Made by a program: the position numbers and the translations under genes. Below, piece after piece: positions 45,201 to 56,560 of a DNA stretch of 64,000 bases. The stretch is from Macrosoma leucophasiata (lineage: Eukaryota > Arthropoda > Insecta > Lepidoptera > Hedylidae), in NCBI GenBank assembly GCA_036365455.1, contig JAWQUS010000003.1, positions 7,770,001 to 7,834,000 of the forward strand. The letters run 5' to 3'. The notes beneath the pieces were generated by a model. The model was not told where the DNA came from. It searched no databases and was given only the letters and a program-made list of their open reading frames with translations. How positions within the stretch are numbered: the first letter of the stretch is position 1; each line of letters opens with the position of its first letter.

Positions 45201-47312
45201 GATATTTGTAACAAATTTATTCACGTAATTCTTCAGGTTGCCCGCTACCGCAAATGTGTGCGATAAAGTTTTAGCCCTCACGTCGCTGAAGATGATAAAA
45301 CAATGGATTAGAATCTTAGATTATTTGGCTTTCTGCTGCTAGATAGGTGTGGGTGTTTTAATAATATCCTACTGTTCGCAAAGTCCCAAATAATAAATGA
45401 TTTTACCTAAAAAAAATACTGTGACAAAACGTAGTAAAACAGATTTCTGGTAGTAAGAGTTTCTGCGCTAGGCTACGGACAGACGGATGGACGGACATGA
45501 GTTATTTTAAGCTATGGAATCATAAAAAGAAAATAGAACTAAAAGAAACGAAATGGGCACTAAAAGGTCTGCTTAATGAATTTTGTTTGTTGAACCTTAA
45601 AATACTCGATCGCAACGTCGCCTTCGCGTCGTGGGACCAGATAAGAAAAAACAATTATATCTGATAACAGATGGTAAAGTACCAGTGACAGACCTCGAGG
45701 ACATAGACATACACCACCGCATTTTTTAACTATCTGCTGGATAATGATCTAGCTATGCTATGCAAGCATTAAGTGCTATCGCTATTTTATTATGTACCTA
45801 CATACGAATATATTTCGTAGCTAATAAGAAAGCAAAAAGAAAAATCTTTTCACATTTCTGTTTCCAAATTGGTTATTTCGGTAATGTCTTTTTGATAATG
45901 CAATTAATATAATATATGAATTGTGAAATTTATGCAGCATCTATACCTTGAGGATAAATGGTAATAATTTATTACCACGGCGCCGTAGGTACCCGGTGAT
46001 TGCTCACCGGTGCAAGACTACTTACGAGTTGCAACGCATCTGCGTCCAGACGTCTGGTTTTTGTGAAGTTGGCTTTAGCCCATCATTACCACCCCTAAAA
46101 TAAGATCAACGATACAAAAACTCTGAAACGTAAATATAAACACAATCAAAAATTATATACTTAGTTCGTCCGCAAAGTTTTGAACAAAAATTTTTCTTTG
46201 AAGCAAAGCAATGCGCTGCTGAAAGAAGTTTTGCTGGAGCGACTATGACACCACCACAAAATGTCATGAAGTGTCTTCTACGCGTTGACATTTTGAAGCC
46301 GACCTTAAACAGAACTTGATAGGTAATCGAGGCCGTCAATAAAACTAAAATTTCCATAGTCTACTCATATAAATCAGGTATTAGTCTCCAACTACATAAT
46401 GATGAACATAATAACCGGGGATGACTATGTAATATTTAGCTTTTTCGCAATATTTAACAAATGCGTGTGAATTTAAAAATTAAAGAAAAAATGGAAAGAA
46501 AAATTATAATTCGGGCAGGAATCGAACTTGCGACCTCAGACTAGTACAGCCGCTTTACCACTAAGTAACGGAAGCGAGTTTGATTCCTGCCCGAAGTCGA
46601 ACTATTTTTTTTTCACTTTTTCTTTAATTTGTAGGGATTACTTTGTTCAATCAATGCTCAAATTTTCTTCCGTCGTACTACTAGTTATTTTTTTTGTAAA
46701 GTTTTTTACAAAATGACATAATAAGGTACAAGTGCTTAGTTTTTTTTACACACACCCTTGGAAATGGAATCCAGAGCTTTGAAATTTTGAGCAATGGTTG
46801 TCCGTATTTTATTACTTTTATTTTCATATATTGATAACAATCTCTTACCTTACCTTTTATAACCCACGAACATTTATATAACCCATTATATTGTGTAGAA
46901 TGTCATTGCCCACGAAAGAAAATGTGCTCATATTGCTCATAACAGTCATGTAGTCAAGTTAAAATATGAAGTTAAAGTTAAAATATGAATAATTGTTAAA
47001 CTTGAAAATTACGAAGACCACATTAGCATAAATAAGTTATCTAGATCTTGTTTAAACAAGACGTAGAACATACAACCAATGGAGTTATATCAACAGTTAA
47101 CTACTTTAACACCACAAGAAGATTCCAGGGAGAAAAATAATAGATAATTAAGTAGTAAGTTTCTTCCAAGATACCTGATAAGGCACATCACCAAGCTTGG
47201 CTGGCCATCCATTGACAACACGAGGCACAGGAACAGAATAATTTATATACTCCAGTTCCTTGGGTACACATACTTTGAAAGACAAAATCAATGCTAACGC
47301 TTCTAAAAACAT
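42271..47312 (-). CDS. Trypsin-like S1 serine protease, six exons
   Basis: Exons: 47312-47175, 46303-46161, 45285-45111, 44076-43960, 43129-43004, 42498-42271; total 308 aa, all joins in frame. Residues 1-17 look like a signal peptide (MFLEALALILSFKVCVP). A short propeptide ends PVPR before VVNGWP, a typical zymogen cleavage site. Catalytic His is in AAHC, Asp in FDIAIV, Ser in GDSGGP. Six residues before Ser195 lies Asp189 (DVRQGDSGGP), predicting cleavage after Lys or Arg. Position 191 is Arg rather than Cys, and no Cys is found near 220 (GIVSGSRRRSG), so that disulfide is missing; pairs 42-58, 136-201 and 168-182 remain. The last about 22 residues are hydrophobic, suggesting a membrane or GPI-type anchor. 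Extra cysteines follow the His exon. It lies just downstream of desaturase 2 on the same strand and converges on the + strand homologue. Physiological substrate unknown. Confidence 0.85.
42548..42828 (-). mobile_element. Family A retroposon, full length, in the last trypsin-gene intron
   Basis: AAAGTGGCAAACAAGCATTG to GTCTACCACCAGTAAAAAA; well preserved and in the sense orientation of the protease gene. Confidence 0.65.
42917..42963 (-). mobile_element. LINE L fragment in the last trypsin-gene intron
   Basis: TTCATACATACACGCCGATT and CCTAAGA match LINE L at 8.88 kb; about 45 bp remain. Confidence 0.45.
43380..43775 (+). mobile_element. LINE fragments in a trypsin-gene intron
   Basis: 43605-43775 carries the family K segment (GCGATCACCAATCCACCTAC, GGCGATTATGGCATG). 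43380-43560 is a GC-richer antisense LINE-like stretch (CTCCGGAGTCACGACGCTCC). Both lie between exons 4 and 5. Confidence 0.4.
44560..44635 (-). mobile_element. SINE D body fragment in a protease intron
   Basis: Only the AT-rich body (TATTATTTCGCATTAACACA) remains; it lies in the intron between exons 3 and 4 of the trypsin-like gene. Confidence 0.45.
45400..45545. repeat. Family F remnant in a trypsin-gene intron
   Basis: CAAAACGTAGTAAAACAGAT and GACAGACGGATGGACGGACA, degraded. Confidence 0.35.
46445..46640. mobile_element. tRNA-derived SINE fragment with inverted head pieces
   Basis: AGGAATCGAACTTGCGACCTC and GATTCCTGCCCGAAGTCGAA are inverted B-box-type pieces flanking a short loop, with AAAAATGGAAAG-type flanks. 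Relatives occur at 5105-5205 and 63305-63435. It lies between exons 1 and 2 of the trypsin-like gene. Confidence 0.4.
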
Positions 47313-47629
47313 TCGGATTATTATAAAATCTGAAGATAGACAAATAAATTGAAATGGATAGGTAAAGAATAGTTGTCAAAATTTAATCCATAGAGTAAAA
47401 TAAGTAAAACCTTCAATACGTCAACTACGCCAACGAAGCCAACCTCTACATAAGCATGTAGTATTTTACTTTCTCTGTGCTACGAGATTCGTAAACTCCG
47501 AGTCTTATTAGAGTAGGTACACCTTTCACTGCCTTGCAGTCCTGCAATAGTATACAGGTATCACACGTGCCTCCCAGTCTTGTTAAAATTGTTCAAAAAC
47601 CGCTGTTATTAGTAAAATACCTGTTACGT

Positions 47630-47870
47630 TTTTAGGGTTTCGGTACCTTAAAAGGAAAAACGGAATCCTTATAAGATCACTCGTGCGTTTGTCTGTCACA
47701 GCTATTTTCATCGAAAGTGTTTGACCGATTGCGATAAATTTTGGTGCACACATGTAATCAGGTACCCAAACATCGCAAAAACCGTTCGTAGCGGACGTCT
47801 ACTATTTATCTTTATACTGCTAACTACTCATGCTTTACTCCCTGTCAAATTTCATATTTGTGTCTTTGTA
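47630..47870. repeat. Family F repeat, partial
   Basis: TTAGGGTTTCGGTACCTTAA and GTGCGTTTGTCTGTCACAGC, close to the start of the trypsin-like gene. Confidence 0.4.
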
Positions 47871-47874
47871 GATA

Positions 47875-47965
47875 CCCACAAGCGGAGAGTAATGGAGAGA
47901 GCTATGCTCGGAGTTTTCCTGCGAGATCGAAGAAATGAAGAGATCCGCATGAGATCCTTAGATAG
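47875..47965 (+). mobile_element. RTE-like LINE fragment
   Basis: Encodes MERAMLGVFLRDRRNEEIR, matching MERAMLGVSLLDRIRNEEIR in the 50 kb element. About 90 bp remain, joined to a repeat at 47630-47870. Confidence 0.5.
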
Positions 47966-48245
47966 CATGCATCCATGTTACAATTATGTACCTACTAAAT
48001 AAACTAACCTACTCGGTTTCATGGTTTCATGTTGGATCTCTGTAGGTACTTTTTACGGTAGACGAACTGATTTTGCAAACCATGCAACATTTTTCAAATG
48101 TTTTTTTTTCTTGATTATCTGGTACAAATTGAGCAATGATAATAATGATACCATTTTCTGGAAAACTTCTTCTCAAAGTTTAGCTTTTCAATTAAAAAAA
48201 GAAACAAATCATTGCATTACATACTTTAATGGATTATAAATTATA

Positions 48246-51200
48246 TCATAACTGTCGTATAATATTCCTATTTTCATCGTACAATATTTTAGAACAATCT
48301 TTGTCATCTTGATGCAGATCCTCATCAGGCCATCCCCAAAGATTTGTTCCATCGCCAGTTCTTCGAGAACGGGCTATAATCATATCTGGTGAGACAATTT
48401 TCAAATCATAAGCCCAGCCAATCCAAGCGCAGAAGTCGATGAACTTCGTGGTGATATTAAGAAAATTATTACCAAGTTCACCCGTCCGATAGTCCCAGGG
48501 GAATGCATGATGGTAATTGTGAAATCCTTCACCCATGGTCAAAAATGACACAGCAAGATTCTGAGATGGTAAGATCGTGTTATCATATGGTTTGTATCCC
48601 CACATATGAGTGACACTGTTTACTAGGAATACTATATGGAGCTGTAGGATGAAACGCAGTAAAGTGACATACCAAGCGTTTTTAAATGTTTCGCCCCAAC
48701 CATAAACTGGAATCATAGTAGGAAGTACGTAACATAACAATCCAATAAAAAATTTCGCGTATCTGTAACAATTAGGATAAGCGGTCAATTCTAGACTATG
48801 TAGTCATTTCGCGAATCAGTCATTCCTAGACTAAACCATATTATATATACCTAAATTTATTGACTGAAACTTTTATAGGAAACCTAGCTGTTCGGCGAAC
48901 TCTGCTTCAGGTAGGTTGTATAAAAATAGTTTGTGATCTATTATAAGACCTACCAATTATACTTATATAAAAATACTGGTGAAGTAATTTCGGATGATTT
49001 AGTTTACGAACACCGTGACATAATAATTTTACATATTTGATAATAAGAAATAATTACATCTAATAATCCGATGTCCTAATAACAATCATGCATAATGATG
49101 AAACCGGAGTGATGCTGTGTGTTGTTAGAAGCCTTCATTATTATTACGAGAAGTCAAGCACATTTTGAGAGTTCATTCCTTTTTTTCTCCGTGCCTTTCA
49201 AGCATTCACATTGCAAATTTTCTTTACTTTTGTATGACTAAGATAAAAAGAACTCACTTTTTCTGTAACATCAGTACAGGATTATTGTCAATATCGGACA
49301 AATCTGTTAGTTTCCCTTCTCTTCTAACTGCATTATTCTTTCTCATCAATATCCATCCAATGTGCGAAAAGAAAAAACCTTTTCTCGAATTGTGTGGGTC
49401 AGCATCCGTATCACTATGTCTATGATGGAGTCTATGATCCTTCACCCAGTGATATACAGTGTGTTGACTTGCAATGGATTGAAGAAGCATCAAAATAATT
49501 TGCAACGGTAACTTCGCCTTGTACGCCTTATGTGACCAGAGTCGGTGAGCACCAGCTGTGATTCCTATTTCAGCACCAATGTATAGAGAGAAATCTGTAA
49601 CAACAAAATAGTTATTGAAATAGGCCTCAGCATTGTATGTATGTTATTAACAAAAGGTTTTAATTGATTTAAACCTATTGTAATTAATATTAGGTTAGGA
49701 TCTCGCACAATTATTTCGTTCATCGAGGTAAGTTTCAAACCTATTTTTTTCGCATATTTATGATCTAGAGAATATACATCCACTAGGTTGCCTATCAACT
49801 TGGCCGCAAGTATTTTAAAAATTATTTTTATAGGAAAAAAAATGAATTGTTTCTTTAATAAAATATCGTCCACTTCACGGCAATATAATATATATATATC
49901 ATCATATCAGCCATAAGACGTCCACTGCTGAACATAGGCCTCCCCCAAGGACCTCCATGCCGACCGATCGGAAGCGACGTGCAACCAGCGGGTACCTGCA
50001 GCCTTGATCAGGTCGTCGGTCCATCTTGCAGGTGGACGTCCCACGCTGCGTTTGCCGATACGTGGTCTCCACTCGAGAACCTTTCTGCCCCAGCGGCTAT
50101 CGGTTCTCCGAGCTATGTGCCCTGCCCATTGCCACTTCAGCTTGGAAATCTGCTTGGCTATGTCAGCGACTTTCGTTCGCCTACGGATCTCCTCATTTCT
50201 GATTCGATCCAGTAGGGAAACGCCGAGCATAGCCCTTTCCATTGACCGCTGAGTGACTTGGAGCTTTCGTACGAGACCCATAGTGAGAGACCACGTCTCG
50301 GCACCGTAGGTCATCACCGGTAAAACGCACTGGTTAAAGACTTTCGTCTTCAAGGACTGCGGGATGTTTGACGAGAAAACGCTCCTTAACTTCCCGAACG
50401 CTGCCCAGCCGAGTTGGATTCGGCGAATGACCTCTTTCTCGAAGTTCGACTTGCCTAGTTGTATGGTTTGTCCTAAATAGACGTAGTCGTCGACAACTTC
50501 GAGCATCGAGTTCCCAACGGACACTGGAGTGGGCGATACAAGGTTATTGAACATGACCTTGGTCTTATCCATGTTCATTTTCAGGCCCACTCTTTGGGAC
50601 ACTCGATTGAGGTCTTCGAGCATTGTGCTGAGATCTTCCAGCGACTCTGCCATGACTATAATATCGTCGGCAAACCGAAGGTGAGTGATGTATTCGCCGT
50701 TGATATTGATGCCTAGTCCTTGCCATTCCAGGAGCTTGAAGGCGTCTTCCATTGCATTGGTGAAGAGCAGAGGTGAGATGACATCTCCCTGTCTTACTCC
50801 CCTCTGCAAAGGAATCGCCTTCGTGCATTGGTCCTGTACTCGGACTGACATGGTGGCGTTTTTATACAGACACTTCAACACTTCGATATACCGATAGTCA
50901 ATGTGGCAACGCTGTAAAGACTGCAGCACAGCCCATGTTTCAACCGAATCAAAGGCTTTTTCATAGTCCACGAACGCTAAGCATAATGGCCGGTTATACT
51001 CCTCGGACTTCTGTATAACCTGCCGCAGCGTGTGTATGTGGTCTATGGTACTATAGCCTTTTCGGAAACCGGCTTGTTCGGGAGGCTGGAAGTCATCAAA
51101 CCTGCGAGCGAGACGGTTCGTGATCACCCTCGAAAACAGCTTGTAGACATGGCTCAGAAGCGAGATGGGTCTATAGTTCTTCAATAGGGCTTTATCACCT

Positions 51201-52571
51201 TTTTTGAAGAAAAGCACCACCACGCCTCTGTTCCATGCTTCTGGCGTAGTACCTTCGAATAGGACGGAATTAAAGAGCTTCTGAAGGACTTTCAGTAACG
51301 GTGATCCACCCGCTTGCAGAAGCTCTGTAGTGATTCCGTCTTCTCCAGGCGCCTTGTTGTTCTTAAGCTGTTTGAGGGCCATCCTAATCTCGTACAGGCT
51401 GATGTCCGGGATATCTTCGGTATAGTGTCGGGTTAATTTGGCTCTTGGGTCTCTAACCAAATCAGAGGCAGGTTGTGCGACCGAGGTATATAACTGCCCA
51501 TAGAACCTCTCGATCTCCCGCAATACCTCAGGCTTAGTCGACGCTAAACTGCCGTCCTCTGTCTTCAGCTGCATCAGCCGGCTCTGTCCAATAGACAGAT
51601 CCCTTGCAAACACTTTGGAGCCCTTGTTTCTCTCTATCGTTTCCTCAACACATTTTGTGTTGAAGGATCTGATATCGTGCCGCAAGGACTGTTGGATCTG
51701 TCTATTAAGTATATAATCTATATATATATAGACTCTATAAAATACGGCTGCCGTTGCACGCTTGTCCGCCCCTACATATTTACGTTCCGCCCCGATATAT
51801 TATATGATTACGTTCATAACGTACCTACATTTATTATTTATTTAAAGCATTTTTTTTCTCATTATTGTGATATGCAGATGCCAAATTAAATCTGGCCGCT
51901 GGGAAAGATAAAGGTTGCTGGCTATTAAAGATTAAAAATACAAGCGGCCATATATTATTTTGATGGGGAACCTAGTAGATATACCTTTATTCTCTAGATC
52001 ATAAAAATTTTGAAAAAAATAGGGTTGCAGCATATTTTGATGAACGAAATAATTCTGTAGCGGGATCCTTACCCATATGACATTATATTTGAATGGTACC
52101 AAAGCTTGAATAGATCGACCATATTAGTCATTAGTTCAGTTTTACTTGGTAAAGAGTGAAGTAAAGGAACAATAGGAATTTTGCGTGCACAGACGTAAAT
52201 AGACATTACAAGAGTGGGTGTAACGTGTAACAACTACGTGTAACAACGCCTTTTGACATAATCATCGCCATGCCTTCTCCAATTTTTTATGTTCATTTTA
52301 AGACCTGCTCCTGGAGAAGCCTGCCATAGAGTGGATCTCTTTTCGTTGGCTTAAAATTGAATTGTGAATTCTTACTAAATAACATTGTTGTCCATTTTGC
52401 TGACGTAAAACACAGATAGAGTCCATAAATCGCTGCTATGTGTAAATAGACAATAACAAATAAATTTATGTCTATCAATTTGAACTCGCCAACAGTGATA
52501 GTATCTGATGAAACTTCCTCATCTTTAGTTTCCTCAATCTTAATATCTTTAATCTTTTCATTCGGTGTCAT
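48246..52571 (-). CDS. Acyl-CoA desaturase, copy 2, three coding exons
   Basis: Exons on the - strand: 52571-52376, 49594-49258, 48762-48246, giving 349 aa. The ORF reads through cleanly at both joins (phase 1, phase 2; donors GTAAGA and GTGAGT). Histidine boxes are HRLWSH (residues 82-87), HRLHH (119-123) and HNYHH (259-263), so the catalytic set is complete. The middle exon is 337 nt, exactly as in copy 1, and both proteins end with TGDGTNLWGW followed by an acidic tail, so they are paralogues. The N-terminal about 35 residues are charged and diverged from copy 1; the first membrane segment (about 36-52) is conserved. Intron 1 (52375-49595) is long because it contains a family C MITE split by an RTE-like LINE on the same strand. 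Predicted role: ER fatty acyl-CoA desaturation; substrate and double-bond position unknown. Confidence 0.93.
49685..52075. mobile_element. Family C MITE with long TIRs, split by the RTE-like element
   Basis: The left arm (about 49690-49815) and right arm (about 51935-52070) are inverted copies: both carry the ATTTCGTTCATC motif, the CTCTAGATCAT stretch and the CACTAGGTTGCC-type motif. The core (49816-49888 plus 51735-51930) matches the 18.1-18.3 kb copy. No protein is encoded. The RTE-like LINE interrupts it, so the MITE is the older insertion in desaturase 2 intron 1. Confidence 0.65.
49889..51690 (-). mobile_element. RTE-like non-LTR retrotransposon, 5' truncated, reverse transcriptase open
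   Basis: An uninterrupted ORF (51685-49907, 592 aa) encodes a reverse transcriptase and C-terminal region. Visible RT landmarks are the PGEDGI motif (about residue 116), NYRPISLL (about 175), the AFVDYEKAFDS block, RQGDVISPLLF, and FADDIIV with the YADD-type catalytic aspartates. The C-terminus has the GAETW and GHIARR segments seen in this LINE group. The N-terminal apurinic endonuclease is absent, so the copy is a 5'-truncated but otherwise young insertion. The 3' end is a short TA/ATC-rich repeat at 49888-49905, as RTE elements show. It sits inside a family C MITE within intron 1 of desaturase 2, in the gene's own orientation. RTE assignment rests on remembered family features. Confidence 0.85.
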
Positions 52572-52590
52572 AGTGTTTACCTAAAATAAA
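52572..52590 (-). promoter_or_regulatory. 5' UTR intron acceptor just before the desaturase 2 start
   Basis: On the - strand a pyrimidine-rich TTTTTATTTTAG ends at 52581 and leaves 9 nt of leader before the ATG at 52571. It matches the acceptor position of desaturase 1. The upstream noncoding exon was not identified. Confidence 0.5.
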
Positions 52591-52714
52591 AACATATTTT
52601 TATCTTTGAATTCTATAACCTATCAAGTTTAACAGTAGAAACCTCACGCATTCTGATATGGCATGAAAAACAGCTGGCATCACAATGAGCGAGCGCATCT
52701 CACACACCCCGCGT

Positions 52715-52980
52715 GTGGGTACTCAAGTGTGAGATTCATAGACCACACTACGACTTTACTTTGAGCAAAGTACGCTTAGAACTGTCAAAACTCATACTGT
52801 ACTGTCAGTTCTAAGCATACTTTGCTAAATAGATTAAATCTGAGGATTAAAATGTTCACCCGCTTGTCTGCGGGTGAGATTCACAGACCGCACTACGACT
52901 TAACTTTGAGCAAAGTATGCTTAGAACTGTCAGCACAGTATGAGTTTTGATCTTGAATCTTCAGATTTAATCAATTTTTA
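52715..52980. repeat. Fold-back repeats upstream of desaturase 2
   Basis: TTTGAGCAAAGTACGCTTAG occurs at 52760, inverted at about 52800-52825, and direct again (TTTGAGCAAAGTATGCTTAG) at 52903. GTGAGATTCA/CAGACCGCACTACGACTT also repeats. It looks like a MITE pair in the presumed promoter or 5' UTR intron. Confidence 0.5.
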
Positions 52981-52999
52981 TTTAATAATTGTAATTGGT

Positions 53000-55077
53000 A
53001 AACGATAATAATTTTAATATGTTTTACCTGAGTTTCTAGAAGTAAGATAAATAAAAATATTAGAATATAAGCCGCACGTTTATTTACTTACTTTAAAACT
53101 AAATAAACGAAGTTACACTATGTACAAATGAATCGAGCATAATAACTTAATGTGTACACTCGCGGACAAATATTTCCAAATTTAGCCAAAAATACAAACC
53201 TTTGCATAAGTAAGTACTTTTAAATTCTGTATGTATGTATATCATTCTATACAACATTTATTCTACAGTTTTCCTCAAATAAGTTTTAAATGTCATCATC
53301 ATCATCATTTCAGCCGAAAGACGTCCACTGCTGGGCAAAAACCTCTCCAAAAGATTGCCAGAAAAAACGGTCCTGGGTCCGCCCTCATTCAGCGATTGGA
53401 CTTCCAATCTTCCAATACGCGGTCATTACTTTTTTCATTTGGTTACAGAATACCTAAAAATCTGTTATTCGAATTTCTCGCATTTTTGAGGTTAAGTATA
53501 TGAAAAAAATGCAAATACAAAAGTTATTTTATTACCGACAACTTTGCGATTAACTCATTTCGATAGAACTCGTTGTTTTGCCGGAAATCGTGATAAACAG
53601 TTTTCAACAACTCTCCGCTTTTCCCGATCTCGCCCGAGATCGCCCGTATTTTTTTTTACTTCATATCATTTCCAAAGATTATAACACTATAAGTAATTTT
53701 TTTATTCAGGTAGCTAATCTTCTCTGCTTTTCTTCTATCTATCTATCTACATACTCCTATATATAAAAATCAATGCCACTTTTCGTTGTTATTTTATAAC
53801 TCAAGAACGATCAAATCCAAACCAAATGTTTCTATTAAAAGGCTATTGTTTTTTCTGTTCTGTGCACGACACGGTATTCAGGGTCCGACAGAAAGGGTGG
53901 GCGTGGCCTCGCGCCGGGTTGCCGCTTATTACACTATCCGGTCGACAGCGCCCTATCTCAATCACAGTACAAATACACGGGCCGCTCCGGTCGCCCTAAT
54001 TAGGGCCCTAACTCCCTAAATGTTATTACACTACCCTGACCCTTGCTATCTATCGAGTCCTTTTTGTGAAATATGCACAAAATCGGTAGAGCGGTTCTTC
54101 ATTTATCACATTTTGTAGGTAAATGGGGCTTTTGCTGTCAGATTAAAACTTTTTTCAGTGTTGATAAAAGCATGTTGTTATGTCATTCATGCGGTCATCT
54201 CATTTTGGGCGTGCTTCAATTAAAGCACATTATCAGCGATAATTATTGCTTATTGTTTATATTTTTTCTTCAATCAAATACCTACTATGTAACTAGGCGT
54301 GCGTGTACTTTTCTCAGTTTTTTAGCAAGGCGTGGGTGTTTCACATCGTTTACAGGCTTTATTTGAATTAAATTGTCAAACGCATTTACACAAACGGTAA
54401 GTTTTGAACTGTTGAAGTAATTAAAGATATTAATGTGGTACAGCGGGTAACACTGCGGGAGTGGAGAGAGAAGGTGCATCGCGGTATACCTATAGGTAGG
54501 CTTACCATTCGTCCCGGTTTGACCGGGATAGTCCCGGTTTGAGATCCCTGTCCCGGCGTCCCAGTCAAACTTTGATTGCATTTCAAATATGAAAAACACA
54601 AATTAAGCGAAAAGCAAAGCTAGTTTAAACCTAAAAGATTATTGTTTCATGCGACTGTACAATCAACAACAAAGCTTACATAATGGTAGGTAGTTGATAA
54701 CAAAGTACGGTGATAAATAGATACGACATTTAAATGTTTTCGTGTAGGTCAGTCTGCGGAGGTCATGATCAAGTGTTAATATCAATAGCAATGTTTTATG
54801 TGAATGTAAATAAAAAACACATTCATACAATACATCACAAATTAATTAAATCATAAACTTATGAGTAAAAAAATTGGTGAAGTGAGATAGTTAGCCATAA
54901 ATTAGCTAAACTATATTTTTAACTGACTTCATAAACTGAGGCAACTATGATATTCGACTATTAAGTACTCGTATATTTTATATTATGATGTTTATTGTTT
55001 GAAACTTTACTCTCCTGAGATTGTTTTGTTCTAATTGTGGTCGGTGCGAATGTCGCACTTTCTCAAGCGCGCACTCC
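53000..55077. other. Region upstream of desaturase 2, no coding gene
   Basis: RTE 3' end at 53.3 kb; GC-richer repeat-like patches at 53.87-54.01 and 54.44-54.56 kb (the latter with repeated TCCCGGTTTGA units). The noncoding first exon of desaturase 2 may lie near 52.6-53.1 kb but was not identified. Confidence 0.4.
53294..53430 (-). mobile_element. RTE-like LINE 3' end
   Basis: CATCATCATCATTTCAGCCG followed by AAGACGTCCACTGCTGGGC, the same 3' end as the 49.9 kb element, then a short coding remnant. Confidence 0.5.
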
Positions 55078-55355
55078 GACCATAGAGCAACATGGTCCAC
55101 CGGCCGCGGCGGACCGGAGGGGAGTAGCCATATTCAGGCTTTCCCCTCTGTCAAAGTACAAGCCCAAGTAGGCCAGAGATATTTAAATGTGTGCGTGAAA
55201 TAGTTTATGTATTTTGTTAAAGTCAAGGTGTGAGTTTCGTAGGCATAGACGATTTTAGTTGTGTGCGTGTGTGCGTCACACAAATTTCCCTTTGCGAAAA
55301 ATCACAGACTGTTTTGCATCGGTAATAAACGTTACGGCTACTCCCACGGAATAGA
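55078..55355. mobile_element. Family J MITE, reversed, one TIR intact
   Basis: TIR at 55080-55130 (CATAGAGCAACATGGTCCAC, GCGGACCGGAGGGGAGTAGC). The body is the reverse complement of the 23 kb copy and ends with a stub of the second TIR (GGCTACTCCC). Confidence 0.55.
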
Positions 55356-55924
55356 TAAATAAGGATGGAAAGGCCTTTGCTTTAATTTAGTATTAGAACC
55401 AGTGTCGCCGCTTTTCTCCCACCATGCAATTTCTTACACAAATGTAACACCATCTCGACAATCACCCACACATTAATCCACAGGCACCTATTCGTTTGCG
55501 TAAGTTTGCATACTAAGATGTAACGCCCGTAGGCAATAAACACTCGCACGCACACAACAATATACTCACCAATAAACTAGTCGAAGTGTAGCGGACGCAT
55601 TACATGCTGTACATTGCAAGCGGAGACTGTAATAGCGTTAATTGAGCGAGTGCTTAACGAGCAATGTATTCGCTAGCAGTATCGTTTAAATAATGCAGTT
55701 TAAGTTTGAATATTCATATTCTTTTGTATATATAAATGTTTTTTACAAGTATTATAGCAATAAATGTCATTTGTGACTTACCGATGAAAAGATATACCTC
55801 CTCGCTTTATACTTGAGGTCTGACATTTCATATTACATGTTAAAATTGGAGTGCCAATTTTAACAAGAGATGCGTCGTTCGAATCAGACACTACGAGCGG
55901 CGAACGAATGGATCTGCCGAAACT

Positions 55925-56560
55925 TTTTTATTTTTTTTTTATTTAACACATAAAAATAACATGATATATATTTTTTTAATCAATGCATTACTTTAAACCA
56001 CTGAGGTTTATCTCAAATGCAAATTCACATCTACGTCAAACAATTCAAAACAACAGGTACTATAACTACATAAAAATATACCTATGAGTATACAATTTTT
56101 TAAAACTAACTTAAGTAAAAATAAAAATCTACCTACCTATAAGTTAAAGGGGATTGAACAAACAAATACTTTCAAGTTAGATCTTTTATATTATCCAGAA
56201 AATAACGTTTTAATGCAAACTGTATGTTTTAATACTAAGTTTTGGTTTTATATCTAAGGGTAATTTGTTAATTAATCGCGGTATTATATGTTGCGTCGTT
56301 CGCTCGCCGTACGCATTGTTCGCACGGCCGGTGCACAACCGGTTTTGAGCGACTGCCCGTGTATAATATACAGCTTGTTCACTTTTACTGTTCCATCTAT
56401 CATTAAAATAATTAAGTTTAAGTAAAATGTAATTTAATTGTACGTGTATTGGTAAAATATTACAGTGTTTAAATATTTCTAATTCGTTATCTTTATATTT
56501 TTGTTTAATATTTGTGGATATTATCGATTTTAGAATGTTTAATTGTAATCTATACATCTA
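55925..56560 (-). mobile_element. LINE fragment, reverse-transcriptase C-terminus
   Basis: ORF 56557-56210 contains HCNILPIHVQLNYILLKLNY, a TRAVAQNRLC and YGERTTQHIIPRLINKLPLD, the usual end of a CR1/Jockey-type reverse transcriptase, followed by an AT-rich 3' UTR to an A/T run near 55925. The 5' part is missing and a Helitron-like end abuts it at 56560. Confidence 0.5.

Noticed and set aside
49979..50897. Several ORFs on the + strand
   Set aside because: Antisense shadows of the RTE-like reverse transcriptase.
55021..55203. Small Cys-rich ORF
   Set aside because: Runs through the GC-rich TIR of a family J MITE; the frame is not kept in the other copies.
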